61,418 nucleotides of DNA from Hyphomicrobiales bacterium (GTDB taxonomy: Bacteria; Pseudomonadota; Alphaproteobacteria; Rhizobiales; Xanthobacteraceae): contig WHTP01000019.1 of assembly GCA_009377695.1 (NCBI GenBank), positions 1 to 61,418 of the forward strand, written 5' to 3'. The notes beneath the pieces are model-generated. The model made no database searches, was not told the origin of the DNA, and saw nothing but the letters and a program-made list of their open reading frames with translations. Shown here one piece after another: positions 1 to 7,575 of the stretch. How positions within the stretch are numbered: the first letter of the stretch is position 1; each line of letters opens with the position of its first letter. The translations under genes were made by a program, and so were the position numbers.

Positions 1-450
1 ACCGGCGCCTTGCTGGGGCTCGATGCGGTCACTGCAGCGGCCGAGGGCCGAATTAGTTCGGTGCGGATGATCACCCGCAAGCCGCCAAACGGGCTCGCCG
101 GCGCGCCCTACCTGGTGGCCAACAACATCTCGGTCGATGGCCTTAACACGGCGAAGCGGGTGTTCGCCGGGAACGCACGGGAGGCGGCGGCGGGATTTCC
201 CGCCAACGTGAATGTCGCCGCCGCCCTGTCGCTCGCCGGAATCGGTCCGGAACAAACCACGATCGAGATCTGGGCCGACCCGGCCGTCGACCGGAACTGC
301 CACAGCATCGAGGTCGAAGCGGATTCTGCCAGGTTTTCGTTAACTATCGAGAATGTTCCTTCGGAAAACCCCAAGACCGGGAAGATCACCGCGTTGTCGG
401 TTTTGGCAGCCCTGCGGAAGCTGCACGCTCCCCTTCGGGTCGGTACTTGA
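1..450 (+). CDS. nadX: L-aspartate dehydrogenase, C-terminal part (gene cut by window edge)
   Basis: Only the last 149 residues are present. The frame is open from base 1 and the start lies outside the window. The product would oxidise L-aspartate to iminoaspartate with NAD(P), which can feed quinolinate and NAD synthesis. What shows this is the C-terminal (DUF108-type) domain: a GALLGLDAVTAA segment, the FPANVNVAAALSLAG helix typical of the family, and the following IEIWADP strand. The N-terminal Rossmann domain is not visible. It ends with TGA about 180 bases before the ECF-type promoter of the next operon, so it probably belongs to a separate transcript. The family call is fairly firm; the physiological role (NAD synthesis or aspartate catabolism) cannot be told from here. 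Confidence 0.8.
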   Translation, partial: TGALLGLDAVTAAAEGRISSVRMITRKPPNGLAGAPYLVANNISVDGLNTAKRVFAGNAREAAAGFPANVNVAAALSLAGIGPEQTTIEIWADPAVDRNCHSIEVEADSARFSLTIENVPSENPKTGKITALSVLAALRKLHAPLRVGT

Positions 451-630
451 GGAAGGGGCTGGGCAGTGCACGAGCCAACCGGAGAGCCATGAATCTACAG
501 GTTTTTTCGCAAGACCTGGGTTGGAGTTCGATTTTGTGAGTTATCATGCCGCCCTGGCCCGGATTGATCGGTCCGGGTTGCTTGAGGAGCCTCGGGGTGG
601 GGCTTTCAGGTGAGCAGTTCCCCCCCGGTA

Positions 631-663
631 CCTTTGAACCTGGTCGCTTCTCCCTGCGACTAA
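631..663 (+). promoter_or_regulatory. predicted ECF-sigma promoter of the sigma/anti-sigma operon
   Basis: A -35-like CCTTTGAACC (631-640) is followed by a 16-base spacer and a -10-like CGACTAA (657-663), 23 bases before the sigma factor ATG. The GAACC core and C-rich -10 are typical of ECF sigma promoters, so autoregulation is likely. The same 10-base -35 with the same spacer recurs at 3825-3857. Confidence 0.55.
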
Positions 664-686
664 CCTAACGAGTCGGCCGTCAGGCA

Positions 687-1247
687 ATGCAATCCACTTC
701 GGACGAAGTCCTGATCGGACGCATTGCAACCGGCGATCGGCTCGCCATGCAGGTGCTGTTCGCGCGGCACCATGTGCGGGTCTACCGGTTCGTATTGCGG
801 TTGGTGCGTGACGAGTCGGTTGCGGAAGATCTGATCAGCGAAGTGTTTCTTGACGTGTGGCGTCAGGCTGGTCGGTTCGAGGGGCGGTCGCAGGTATCCA
901 CGTGGTTGCTGGCGATCGCACGGTTCAAGGCCCTGTCTGCGCTGCGGCGCCGCCCGGACGAAGAACTGGATGAAGAAGCGGCCGAGGCAATCGAGGATCC
1001 CTCAGACGATCCTGAAGTTGTCCTCGACAAGAAAGATAAGAGTGCGGCGATCCGGAAGTGTCTTGAGAAGCTTTCGGCAGAGCATCGGGAGATCATCGAT
1101 CTGGTCTACTACCACGAGAAGTCAGTGGAAGAAGTGTCCCAGATCGTCGGAATCCCGGAGAACACCGTCAAAACGCGCATGTTCTACGCGCGCAAGAGAT
1201 TGGCAGAGCTGCTGAAAGCGGCGGGAATTGAAAGAGGATGGCCATGA
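687..1247 (+). CDS. ECF-family RNA polymerase sigma factor
   Basis: A 186-residue sigma-70 factor with only regions 2 and 4, the usual size for the extracytoplasmic function group. Region 2 (about residues 22-90) includes VAEDLISEVFLDVWRQ and the STWLLAIARF segment for -10 recognition and core binding. An acidic linker (91-118) follows, then region 4 (about 122-176) with the helix-turn-helix SVEEVSQIVGIPENTVKTR. It would direct core polymerase to promoters like the one at 631-663. The stop overlaps the start of the anti-sigma gene in an ATGA arrangement (1244-1247), so the two are translationally coupled. The exact ECF group was not assigned. Confidence 0.93.
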   Translation: MQSTSDEVLIGRIATGDRLAMQVLFARHHVRVYRFVLRLVRDESVAEDLISEVFLDVWRQAGRFEGRSQVSTWLLAIARFKALSALRRRPDEELDEEAAEAIEDPSDDPEVVLDKKDKSAAIRKCLEKLSAEHREIIDLVYYHEKSVEEVSQIVGIPENTVKTRMFYARKRLAELLKAAGIERGWP

Positions 1248-1915
1248 TGAGCTTGAACCGAGAAGCGCCCGAGCGCCAGGACATCGAAGCCCTGCTGCCG
1301 TGGCACGCTGCCGGCACTCTGAGCCGTCGTGACTCCGATCGCGTCGAGCAGGCGCTTGCCGGCGACCGTGAACTCGCCCGCCGCTACGAATTGGTTCGCG
1401 AAGAGCTTGGCGAGACCATCCATCTGAACGAGACCTTGGGCGCCCCGTCGGCGCGGGCGATGGAAAAGCTGTTCGCCTCGATCGAGGCCGAAGCGCCGAC
1501 CGTGAAGAAGACCTCCTTCAATTTCGTGGGCCGCGTCGTCGAGTTCATGTCGAGCTTCAGCCCGCGCACGCTGGCTTACGCCGGTACGGCTGCCGCGCTC
1601 GCGCTGGTGGTGCAGGCCGCCGTGCTGACCACCGTCGCCGTGCGCGATCAAGGCACTCCGTCCGGCCACGTATTGTCCTCGGCCCCTGCTGAGGGCGGGC
1701 AGCGCGCAGTCGTGCGTTTTGTTGCCAAGGCCACGCTCGCTGACGTGACCCGTTTCCTCGACGTCAACCAGGCGACCGTGGTCAGCGGGCCAAGCAGGGG
1801 CATGTACGAGATCCAGTTTGCCGCGTCGCCGATGCCGGAGGCGGACTTCTCCCGCGCGATCCAGCGCATGAAATCCGAATCCCGGATCGTCGAGTTCATC
1901 GCGATCAAGAACTAA
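1238..1915 (+). CDS. membrane anti-sigma factor with a propeptide-like periplasmic domain
   Basis: A 225-residue protein that should hold the upstream ECF sigma factor inactive at the inner membrane. Residues 12-85 are a helical cytoplasmic domain of the anti-sigma type (ALLPWHAAGTLS, then ELARRYELVREEL) with no zinc-binding HxxxCxxC. One membrane helix lies at about 111-133. The remaining periplasmic part ends in a compact domain (about 156-225) starting with RAVVRFVAKATLADV and containing GMYEIQF and IVEFIAI. By pattern this resembles the beta-alpha-beta-beta-alpha-beta propeptide of subtilases. ATG at 1238, 1244 and 1247 are all possible starts; 1244 gives the classic ATGA overlap with the sigma stop. 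The subtilase follows 77 bases downstream on the same strand. The anti-sigma call rests on gene order and architecture; the propeptide likeness is my own reading. Confidence 0.8.
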   Translation: MAMMSLNREAPERQDIEALLPWHAAGTLSRRDSDRVEQALAGDRELARRYELVREELGETIHLNETLGAPSARAMEKLFASIEAEAPTVKKTSFNFVGRVVEFMSSFSPRTLAYAGTAAALALVVQAAVLTTVAVRDQGTPSGHVLSSAPAEGGQRAVVRFVAKATLADVTRFLDVNQATVVSGPSRGMYEIQFAASPMPEADFSRAIQRMKSESRIVEFIAIKN

Positions 1916-1992
1916 TCGTTCAATCCGCGTCCGGGTCGTCCTGACGTGACGAGCCCAGGGCCGCGGCGGGGCCGGCCCTACGGGAGCAGACC

Positions 1993-3756
1993 ATGAGCCT
2001 CCGCATTGCTTTCACGTCAGCTATCCGCGCCGTTTCACGGCCGTATCTGGTCCTGCCGGCTGCTTTATCCCTGGCAACACTCGCGCTGCTGTCACCGCCA
2101 GCCATGGACGATGCCTCGGCGCAAGGATTCCGGATGCAAGGCCCGCGTCCGGGTTTTGTCGGCGGAGGCTTTTCCGCCGGAGGCCCGTCCGGCCGCTTCC
2201 CGTCCGCAAGGGCTCGCAGATTTTCGGGCCGACCGTTTATTCATCCGAAATCCGGCCCGCGACGGCGTGCCAACGGGATCGTTGCCACTGTACCCGGAAA
2301 CGGGAAGGGCGGCATGGGCATGCGTGGCGGTCCGCGCCGGACCGGTACCACCACCGATACCCGCCATCCGAAGGGCCATGGCCGCCATCCGAAGGGCCAT
2401 CGTCGCCATTCGTCGCACCGTTTCTGGCCACCGATCGTTGTTCCTGGCGGCACCACCGTCGTCGCCGTGCCGGTGCCGGGACCGAGCGCGCCGCCGCCCA
2501 ATGTGCGTGGTGGCAGCAGGCGGCCGCCGTCGACGCCGCCGGCGCAATCCAACCGGCGTCCGCCCGCCAACAGGCCGCCGGCCGCCAGCGTAGCGTCCAC
2601 CAATTGGGGCCGCTACGTCCCGAACGAGGTGGTGGTCGAAGTTGCGTCCGGCATCTCGCCGCGGACCATGGATGCGCTGCTGCGCCGCCATCGCCTGACG
2701 CAGCTCGAGACCGTGAATCTGCAATTTTCAGGCACGTCGATCCGCCGCTTGCGGATCAATAATCGCCGCTCGGTTCCGGCCGTCGTGCGTGCACTCGCAG
2801 CCGATCGCGCCATCATGGCGGCGCAACCGAACCTCCTCGCCACGCTCCAAGACGACGTGGCCGCGCCCGCTGCTGCGGCCACAGACCTTCAGCAATACGC
2901 GCTGGCGCGGATGCGGATGCCGGAGGCGCATGGGCTTGCCAACGGTGACCGCGTGCTGATTGCGGTCATCGATTCCGGTGCCGACACCGAGCATCCCGAA
3001 TTGGCGGGAATGATCCTCGATACCTTCGACGCCATCGGGACCGGCGACCGGGTCCATGCGCACGGCACATCGATCGTCGGCGCCATTGCCGCGCGCGCCA
3101 GGCTGCGGGGAACGGCGCCCGGCGCCCACATTCTCGTCGCGCGGGCGTTCGGGCCCAGTCGCACCAGCATGGATGGTACGACGACGGACATCATCAAGTC
3201 GCTCGACTGGGCCATGGCCCGCGGCGCCCGTATCATCAATATGAGTTTTGCGGGTGGACGCGATCCGGCGGTCGCGCGTCGCCTGAACGAAGCGCGCGGC
3301 CGCGGCATCGTCCTGGTGGCGGCCGCGGGCAATGCCGGACCGAATTCCGCGCCGCTCTATCCGGCCGCCAATCGTGCCGTCATCGCCGTCACCGCAACCG
3401 ACGATGGCGACCGCATCTATCGCGCCGCCAATCGCGGCAAGCATGTTGCCGTGGCGGCCCCGGGCGTAGACTTGTTGCTGCCGACGCTGGGCAGCGATTA
3501 CCGGATGACCTCGGGCACGTCGTTTTCGGCCGCCGAAGTCACCGGGGTGATTGCCCTGATGCTGGAGCGCAACCCGACGCTGGGCCCTGACGCGGTCCGT
3601 CAGGCCCTGGTGAGCACGGCGCGTGACCTTGGCGCTCCCGGGGTCGACCCCCAATTCGGGGCAGGCTTGGTCGATGCCTATGAGGCGGTCCGTTCGGTCA
3701 TTCCAGCGACCGCGGCCGCCGGGGCGAGCCCGACGACCGGCTCTGGAGGGCAATAG
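1993..3756 (+). CDS. exported subtilisin-like serine protease (S8 family)
   Basis: A 587-residue subtilase. A signal peptide (1-44, ending ASA) is followed by a long low-complexity spacer (about 50-205) rich in Gly, Arg, His and Pro, with RHPKGH repeats. Next is a propeptide-like domain (about 209-285, beginning NEVVVEVASG), then the catalytic domain. The triad is Asp327 (VIDSGAD), His357 (HGTS) and Ser510 (SGTSFSA), with oxyanion Asn447 (AAAGNAGP), so it should be active once the propeptide is removed. It would work in the periplasm or outside. It is the third gene of the sigma/anti-sigma cluster, 77 bases after the anti-sigma stop with no terminator between, so it is probably in the same regulon. 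The spacer is unusual in length and composition; its role is unknown. Confidence 0.9.
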   Translation: MSLRIAFTSAIRAVSRPYLVLPAALSLATLALLSPPAMDDASAQGFRMQGPRPGFVGGGFSAGGPSGRFPSARARRFSGRPFIHPKSGPRRRANGIVATVPGNGKGGMGMRGGPRRTGTTTDTRHPKGHGRHPKGHRRHSSHRFWPPIVVPGGTTVVAVPVPGPSAPPPNVRGGSRRPPSTPPAQSNRRPPANRPPAASVASTNWGRYVPNEVVVEVASGISPRTMDALLRRHRLTQLETVNLQFSGTSIRRLRINNRRSVPAVVRALAADRAIMAAQPNLLATLQDDVAAPAAAATDLQQYALARMRMPEAHGLANGDRVLIAVIDSGADTEHPELAGMILDTFDAIGTGDRVHAHGTSIVGAIAARARLRGTAPGAHILVARAFGPSRTSMDGTTTDIIKSLDWAMARGARIINMSFAGGRDPAVARRLNEARGRGIVLVAAAGNAGPNSAPLYPAANRAVIAVTATDDGDRIYRAANRGKHVAVAAPGVDLLLPTLGSDYRMTSGTSFSAAEVTGVIALMLERNPTLGPDAVRQALVSTARDLGAPGVDPQFGAGLVDAYEAVRSVIPATAAAGASPTTGSGGQ

Positions 3757-3824
3757 CCTCATTTGGTCAAAGGCTTAGAAGAAAATCGCTGGCCCCGCAA
3801 AAATTCTTAATTTTTTCTCTGAAC

Positions 3825-3857
3825 CCTTTGAACCTTTCGCCGGGAGCCAACCACAAA
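3825..3857 (+). promoter_or_regulatory. second predicted ECF-sigma promoter, reading away from the protease
   Basis: CCTTTGAACC (3825-3834) is identical over 10 bases to the -35 of the sigma operon. A 16-base spacer and CCACAAA (3851-3857) follow, matching CGACTAA at five of seven positions. It lies after the protease stop and before a hairpin-rich stretch that ends in a strong terminator. Confidence 0.5.
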
Positions 3858-3863
3858 CGGATA

Positions 3864-3984
3864 CGAGGCCATGCCCGGCCTTCCAAGTTGAACAAGTCTC
3901 GATCGGCGCTCCCGCCCCCCGATCCCCTTGCGCCGATCAAATGGCCCGCCTGGACCACCCCTCCAGGCGGGTTTTTTCTTTTTT
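3864..3984 (+). ncRNA. candidate small RNA with three stem-loops and an intrinsic terminator
   Basis: No convincing protein is encoded here. From the expected start (about 3864) the transcript would fold into stem-loop 1 (AGGCC/GGCCT, 3866-3881), stem-loop 2 (GATCGGCG/CGCCGATC, 3901-3908 with 3931-3938, C-rich 22-base loop) and the terminator hairpin at 3945-3971 with its T-tract. Total length is about 120 bases. The C-rich loops recall the CCUCC-loop small RNAs of alphaproteobacteria, but family membership is not established. It could instead be only an extended terminator for the protease. Confidence 0.45.
3945..3984 (+). terminator. strong intrinsic terminator
   Basis: A perfect 9-bp stem CCCGCCTGG/CCAGGCGGG (3945-3953 with 3963-3971) with a 9-base loop is followed by TTTTTTCTTTTTT. 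It would end the candidate sRNA and any read-through from the protease gene. Confidence 0.9.
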
Positions 3985-4188
3985 GGGATGTCCGCGCCCC
4001 TCAGCGTGCCTGCACGCGTCGATCGTCGACCTTTCGACATTCAATTTGCAGGGTAGTCGAATCACAACGGTAGTGGAATAAAGCGGTAGCTGTGTTGAGC
4101 AGCTTCGTAGGCGATGCGTCCGTTGAGTTGATTGAATTCATCAGTCGTGACCCTGCGCCGCGAACAGGTGGCGCGCTTGCCCACCGCG

Positions 4189-4443
4189 ATGACCGATCGA
4201 CCTGCACTCCGCAAACTCGGCAAAACGGCAGAGAAGTGGCGCATCCTTGCGGAAAAGCGTCGCGAGGATTTTGCTGAGCTCTTTCGCAGCGGACGCTGGC
4301 AGCGCTACTACGAGCTCGATGACTTCGTCGTGCTGGCTCGCGAGGTCGCGGAAATTTGCGACCGCTGGACGCTGATCGTGGAACAGTATCGGCTGGCCGC
4401 ACCGGATCCGGAAGCGCCGACGATCGATCGCAACGCGGCCTGA
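4189..4443 (+). CDS. small conserved protein, TIGR03809-like
   Basis: An 84-residue, mostly helical, charged protein with WRILAEKRREDFAELF followed by RYYELDDFVVLARE. It resembles the TIGR03809 family of short uncharacterised proteins from Bradyrhizobium relatives, assigned here by recollection only. I chose the ATG at 4189; a longer form starting with TTG at 4132 is possible but adds a poorly conserved-looking segment, and neither start has a clear ribosome binding site. No membrane segment or signal peptide is seen. It is a single gene between the sRNA terminator and a repeat remnant. Function unknown. Confidence 0.55.
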   Translation: MTDRPALRKLGKTAEKWRILAEKRREDFAELFRSGRWQRYYELDDFVVLAREVAEICDRWTLIVEQYRLAAPDPEAPTIDRNAA

Positions 4444-4444
4444 C

Positions 4445-4496
4445 CTTCGGAATCGAAGGACACTAGCAAGTCTTTGGAGTTCTGAACCACTAGCAC
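4445..4496. repeat. palindrome family R4, truncated copy
   Basis: CTTCGGAATCGAAGGACAC plus TAGCAA (4445-4469) matches the copy at 18326-18350 at 24 of 25 bases. A GAACCACTAGCA end follows at about 4484-4495. The inner hairpin of the other copies is missing. Confidence 0.7.
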
Positions 4497-4506
4497 TGAG
4501 CCCGCC

Positions 4507-5292
4507 TCAATTCGTATTTGCAATCGCAGGCGCGGCGAGGGCGGTGCCATTGTCGATGCCGACCCGTCCGAAGCCTGGCAGCTTGACAGCCGGATGCCGG
4601 AGGTCGAGGCCCGCGACCAACCCGAACATGTTCAGCTCGACGCCTTCGATCCATCCGACCTTCACGCCGACGAGACCGAACAGCGACAGCTCGACCCCGG
4701 TGCGGCTGTCGGTGAGGCCGGCATAAAAGCCGTCGCGGAAATCCTTGCCGATGGCGTTCGACGGCAGCGTGGTCGCAAGCTCAGGCACGGCGCGTAGCAC
4801 GGCTGCGATGAACGTATTGCTGTTCGGCCCCGGCCACATGCGGTAGTCGCCGTGGTTGCGATAGCGATAGTCCTCGATGGCGCTGCGTACCTTCGGGATC
4901 AGCGCGTTGGCAGGCGCGCCCTTGAGATCGATCAGCACGCGCGGGACGTCGCCGTACCAGCGTCCGTCCGGCGCCCAGCCGTTCGTGCGCACTGGATTGC
5001 CCCAGCCGACCACGTCGTAGCGGCTCCAGGTCGTCGCCCCTTCTGGTTTGTACACGACCCAGCTGTGGACCGAGAAAATGCCCTTCCAGCGGCCGGTGCG
5101 GCCGGAAAAGATGAGAAGCCGGGCGTCGCGATCCGCGCTCGCGTCCGGCAACATCCCGACGCTGCTCCAGTTCGCTGCGCGGAAATTCGCCGGATGGTCT
5201 TCCAGCGAATGAACGACGGCGTGAGCGGCCAGTGGAAGCAGGAAGATGACGGTCAGGGCGATCAGGAACCGGCGAAACGTGATGATGCGCAT
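4507..5292 (-). CDS. DUF3750-family protein with N-terminal membrane anchor
   Basis: A 261-residue protein. An N-terminal hydrophobic segment (about residues 5-24, FLIALTVIFLLPLAA) serves as signal or anchor, so the rest should lie in the periplasm. The body has features I associate with DUF3750: HSWVVYKPEGATTWSRYDVVGWG, DGRWYGDVP, and the WPGPNSNTFI block, with Gly-rich C-terminal turns. The asparagine- and histidine-rich pattern hints at an enzyme, but no function is known. I placed the start at the ATG before RIITFRR (5292) because the upstream extension is basic and unlike a leader. A promoter is expected in 5293-5458. Confidence 0.75.
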   Translation of the reverse strand: MRIITFRRFLIALTVIFLLPLAAHAVVHSLEDHPANFRAANWSSVGMLPDASADRDARLLIFSGRTGRWKGIFSVHSWVVYKPEGATTWSRYDVVGWGNPVRTNGWAPDGRWYGDVPRVLIDLKGAPANALIPKVRSAIEDYRYRNHGDYRMWPGPNSNTFIAAVLRAVPELATTLPSNAIGKDFRDGFYAGLTDSRTGVELSLFGLVGVKVGWIEGVELNMFGLVAGLDLRHPAVKLPGFGRVGIDNGTALAAPAIANTN

Positions 5293-5458
5293 GAGGTCGA
5301 TAATGCGTGGCGTTCTGCCAGAAATATGGCGACGCCGCATCGGCGGCCGCAAATGACAATGTTGTAATGTCGCGGCGTTGTGAAGGCTCCCTCGCTTGTG
5401 CATGTTCTTATCCGAAAACCGGTGCCCACCCGCCAAGTCGCCTTTTCGGGATCATGCA

Positions 5459-6826
5459 TTACCGTACGCGGTTGCCGCTCACCGTGAGATTCGCGTAGCG
5501 CTCGGCGCCGCCACGCGAGAGATCGCCGGTGATGATGCGCTTGCGGTCCATGCCGATGACGGCGCCGCGTTTCACGTCGGCGATCATGTTGTTGGCGATC
5601 AACGCGGCGCCGGCGCCGGTCGAGACCGAGACGCCGATGCCGATGTCAGCCTGTCGTACCACGTTGCCGGTGGCTGCGACGTCGCGCAGGTGGTGGCCCC
5701 AGCCGATGATCATGCCGGCGGTGGGCGCATTCTCGATCACATTGCCGGCCACTGCGGTGTCGGCCTCGACCGCGATGCCGATGCCGGCCCCGTCGCCGGG
5801 ATCGGTGCCGGCCGGGCGCTTCGGCAGGAGATTACGTATAATGTTGCCAGTGACGCTCGCGAGTCGTCCGCCCTGGTTGAAATTGGTGATCGAGACACCG
5901 ATCGCGGCGCCATCGATCGTGTTGTTGGCGACCAGCGCGCCCTCGAAGCCGAACTCCGCATAGATCGCGACCTCGCGCACATCGCTGATGCTGTTGCCGG
6001 CGATCTGGAAGTTCGACGCGGCGTTGCCGCGCACCGCCGAGAACGCGCAATTGCGGATGCGGTTGCCGCGCACGATCACATTCGCGGCGCGGAAGACATT
6101 GATCGCATTGCCGTACTGGCCGGAGCCGCCCAAGCGGTTGTCGATCGCCTCGATGCGATTGTCGATGACGATGGTGCCGTCGTCCCCGGGGTTTCCGCGC
6201 CAGACCTGGATGCCGTTGTTGCCGGCGCCCGTGATGGTGTTGCGCGCAATCAGAAGCGCGCGCGCATCGAAGGAATGGATCGCGACGTCGGCGCTATCCG
6301 TTAGATGGGTATCGACGATCTCGCCGCCGACCGCGGTGCAAGAGATGGCGGTGCCGCCGGCGCCGCGGATCACGCAGTCGGCGATCTTGATGCGGCGGCT
6401 GTTCTCGATGTGCAGGAGCCCGCGCCGCTCGGGCAGGCGTCGCCGCTGGCCGTCGAGCACAAGACCGGACAGCGTCACCTGCTCGGTGCCGATCGTGCTG
6501 ACGAGCGAGGCGCTGTCGCTGAGGAGAAGTTGCGTCGCGCCGCGGACGCCCACGAGCTGCGCGTTGGCAGGAAGCCGCAGATTGCCGACACGATAGCTGC
6601 CAGGTGCGATCGCGAGCGGCGTGCGGCTGCGCGCGGTTTCGTCGATGGCGCGCTGAAAGGTGCGGCTCTGGTCCTCGGTGCTGCCGGGGCGCAATCCGAA
6701 TTGCGCGCCGTCGACACCGAGTGCACTCGGCAGCATCGCGTTCGGCGACGGAGCCGCGCCCGCCGGCGAGAGTGTCGCCGCTGCGGCAGATCCGGATACG
6801 AGAAATCGGCGACGATCTATGGTCAT
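5459..6826 (-). CDS. Tat-exported right-handed beta-helix protein (TIGR03808 type)
   Basis: A 455-residue protein with a twin-arginine leader (DRRRFLVSGSAAAATL) cleaved after an AxA, so it should be folded in the cytoplasm and exported by Tat. The mature part is a run of short beta-helix coils with repeated NTI, GNRI and NVI turns (for example GNRIRNCAFSAV, ANNTIDGAAIGVSITN, AGNVIEN). This is like pectate-lyase-fold proteins and matches the TIGR03808 family of Rhizobiales. No catalytic residues can be named. The start at 6826 puts the RR motif at the right place; a longer start at 6868 would bury it. Confidence 0.85.
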   Translation of the reverse strand: MTIDRRRFLVSGSAAAATLSPAGAAPSPNAMLPSALGVDGAQFGLRPGSTEDQSRTFQRAIDETARSRTPLAIAPGSYRVGNLRLPANAQLVGVRGATQLLLSDSASLVSTIGTEQVTLSGLVLDGQRRRLPERRGLLHIENSRRIKIADCVIRGAGGTAISCTAVGGEIVDTHLTDSADVAIHSFDARALLIARNTITGAGNNGIQVWRGNPGDDGTIVIDNRIEAIDNRLGGSGQYGNAINVFRAANVIVRGNRIRNCAFSAVRGNAASNFQIAGNSISDVREVAIYAEFGFEGALVANNTIDGAAIGVSITNFNQGGRLASVTGNIIRNLLPKRPAGTDPGDGAGIGIAVEADTAVAGNVIENAPTAGMIIGWGHHLRDVAATGNVVRQADIGIGVSVSTGAGAALIANNMIADVKRGAVIGMDRKRIITGDLSRGGAERYANLTVSGNRVR

Positions 6827-6918
6827 GGCATGGCCTCCGATGCGCCCGGCACGCACATCGCGGGGCATGCCACATGCGCGAATTTAGGGCCGCGAAATCG
6901 CTGGGTATCGTAAAGGGG

Positions 6919-7545
6919 TTAACGGGCGGTGCGCGCGGCGGCGATTGCCGCGCGCACGATCGCCTCTCCCGCGCGCACGAGTTGGCTCAAGGTTAACGGC
7001 GCGCCGTGTCCGCCGGGTGTTGCACGGACCTTCGGCACATGAACGAAGGCGGTGATTTTCGGTCCATTCGGGCCAGCGGCGGCCTCAGTCGCGCGCCAAC
7101 AGAGATAGTTGCAGAGGTACCGGCCAGCGTCGTGCGAGAGCGCCGTTCTCACCCCGGTCGATCGTGCCGCGGCGACGAGCCGCTGCGCCGGAGCGCGCAG
7201 GGCAAGCGATGCGGCTGCCCCCGGTGCGATCGTCCCAGTTCGTGGCTTGCGCCCGCCGGCATCGGAAAAAACGCGGCTCCGCGCGTTGCGTGCGCGGGTT
7301 TCGATGCGGACGTGCCGGGTGCGCGTCGCGAGCCCGAACATCACCCAAACCTCGGGTCTGGTACGCGCCAGTAGCGCCGGTAAATCGCGATCGACGTCCT
7401 CATAACTGGTGACGAACACATGCGACGTCTGCTGGGCGCCAGCGAGTGCGAGGAGGCGGCTGCGGGCCAGCATCTCCACCAGGCGTTTCGTAGGATTGAA
7501 TGGCGCGCCCGGAAAAGGTCCAAATCCGGTGAGGAGGATGTGCAT
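6919..7545 (-). CDS. pyroglutamyl-peptidase I-like cysteine peptidase (C15)
   Basis: A 208-residue protein starting MHILLTGFGPFPGAPFNPT, the signature opening of pyrrolidone-carboxylate peptidases, which remove N-terminal pyroglutamate. The likely triad is present: Glu82 (RIETRARN), Cys145 (GRYLCNYLCW) and His169 (FVHVPK). Sequence around the first and third motifs is drifted, so substrate preference may differ. It lies 30 bases downstream of the lipoprotein gene on the same strand and is probably cotranscribed with it. Cytoplasmic; no leader. Confidence 0.82.
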   Translation of the reverse strand: MHILLTGFGPFPGAPFNPTKRLVEMLARSRLLALAGAQQTSHVFVTSYEDVDRDLPALLARTRPEVWVMFGLATRTRHVRIETRARNARSRVFSDAGGRKPRTGTIAPGAAASLALRAPAQRLVAAARSTGVRTALSHDAGRYLCNYLCWRATEAAAGPNGPKITAFVHVPKVRATPGGHGAPLTLSQLVRAGEAIVRAAIAAARTAR

Positions 7546-7575
7546 CGCGGTGAGCTGTCTTGTCGCGTCGGCGTG

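Noticed and set aside
3828..4073. A small plus-strand frame across the sRNA candidate
   Set aside because: It runs through the terminator hairpin and T-tract, has no ribosome site and yields a Pro/Arg-rich product.
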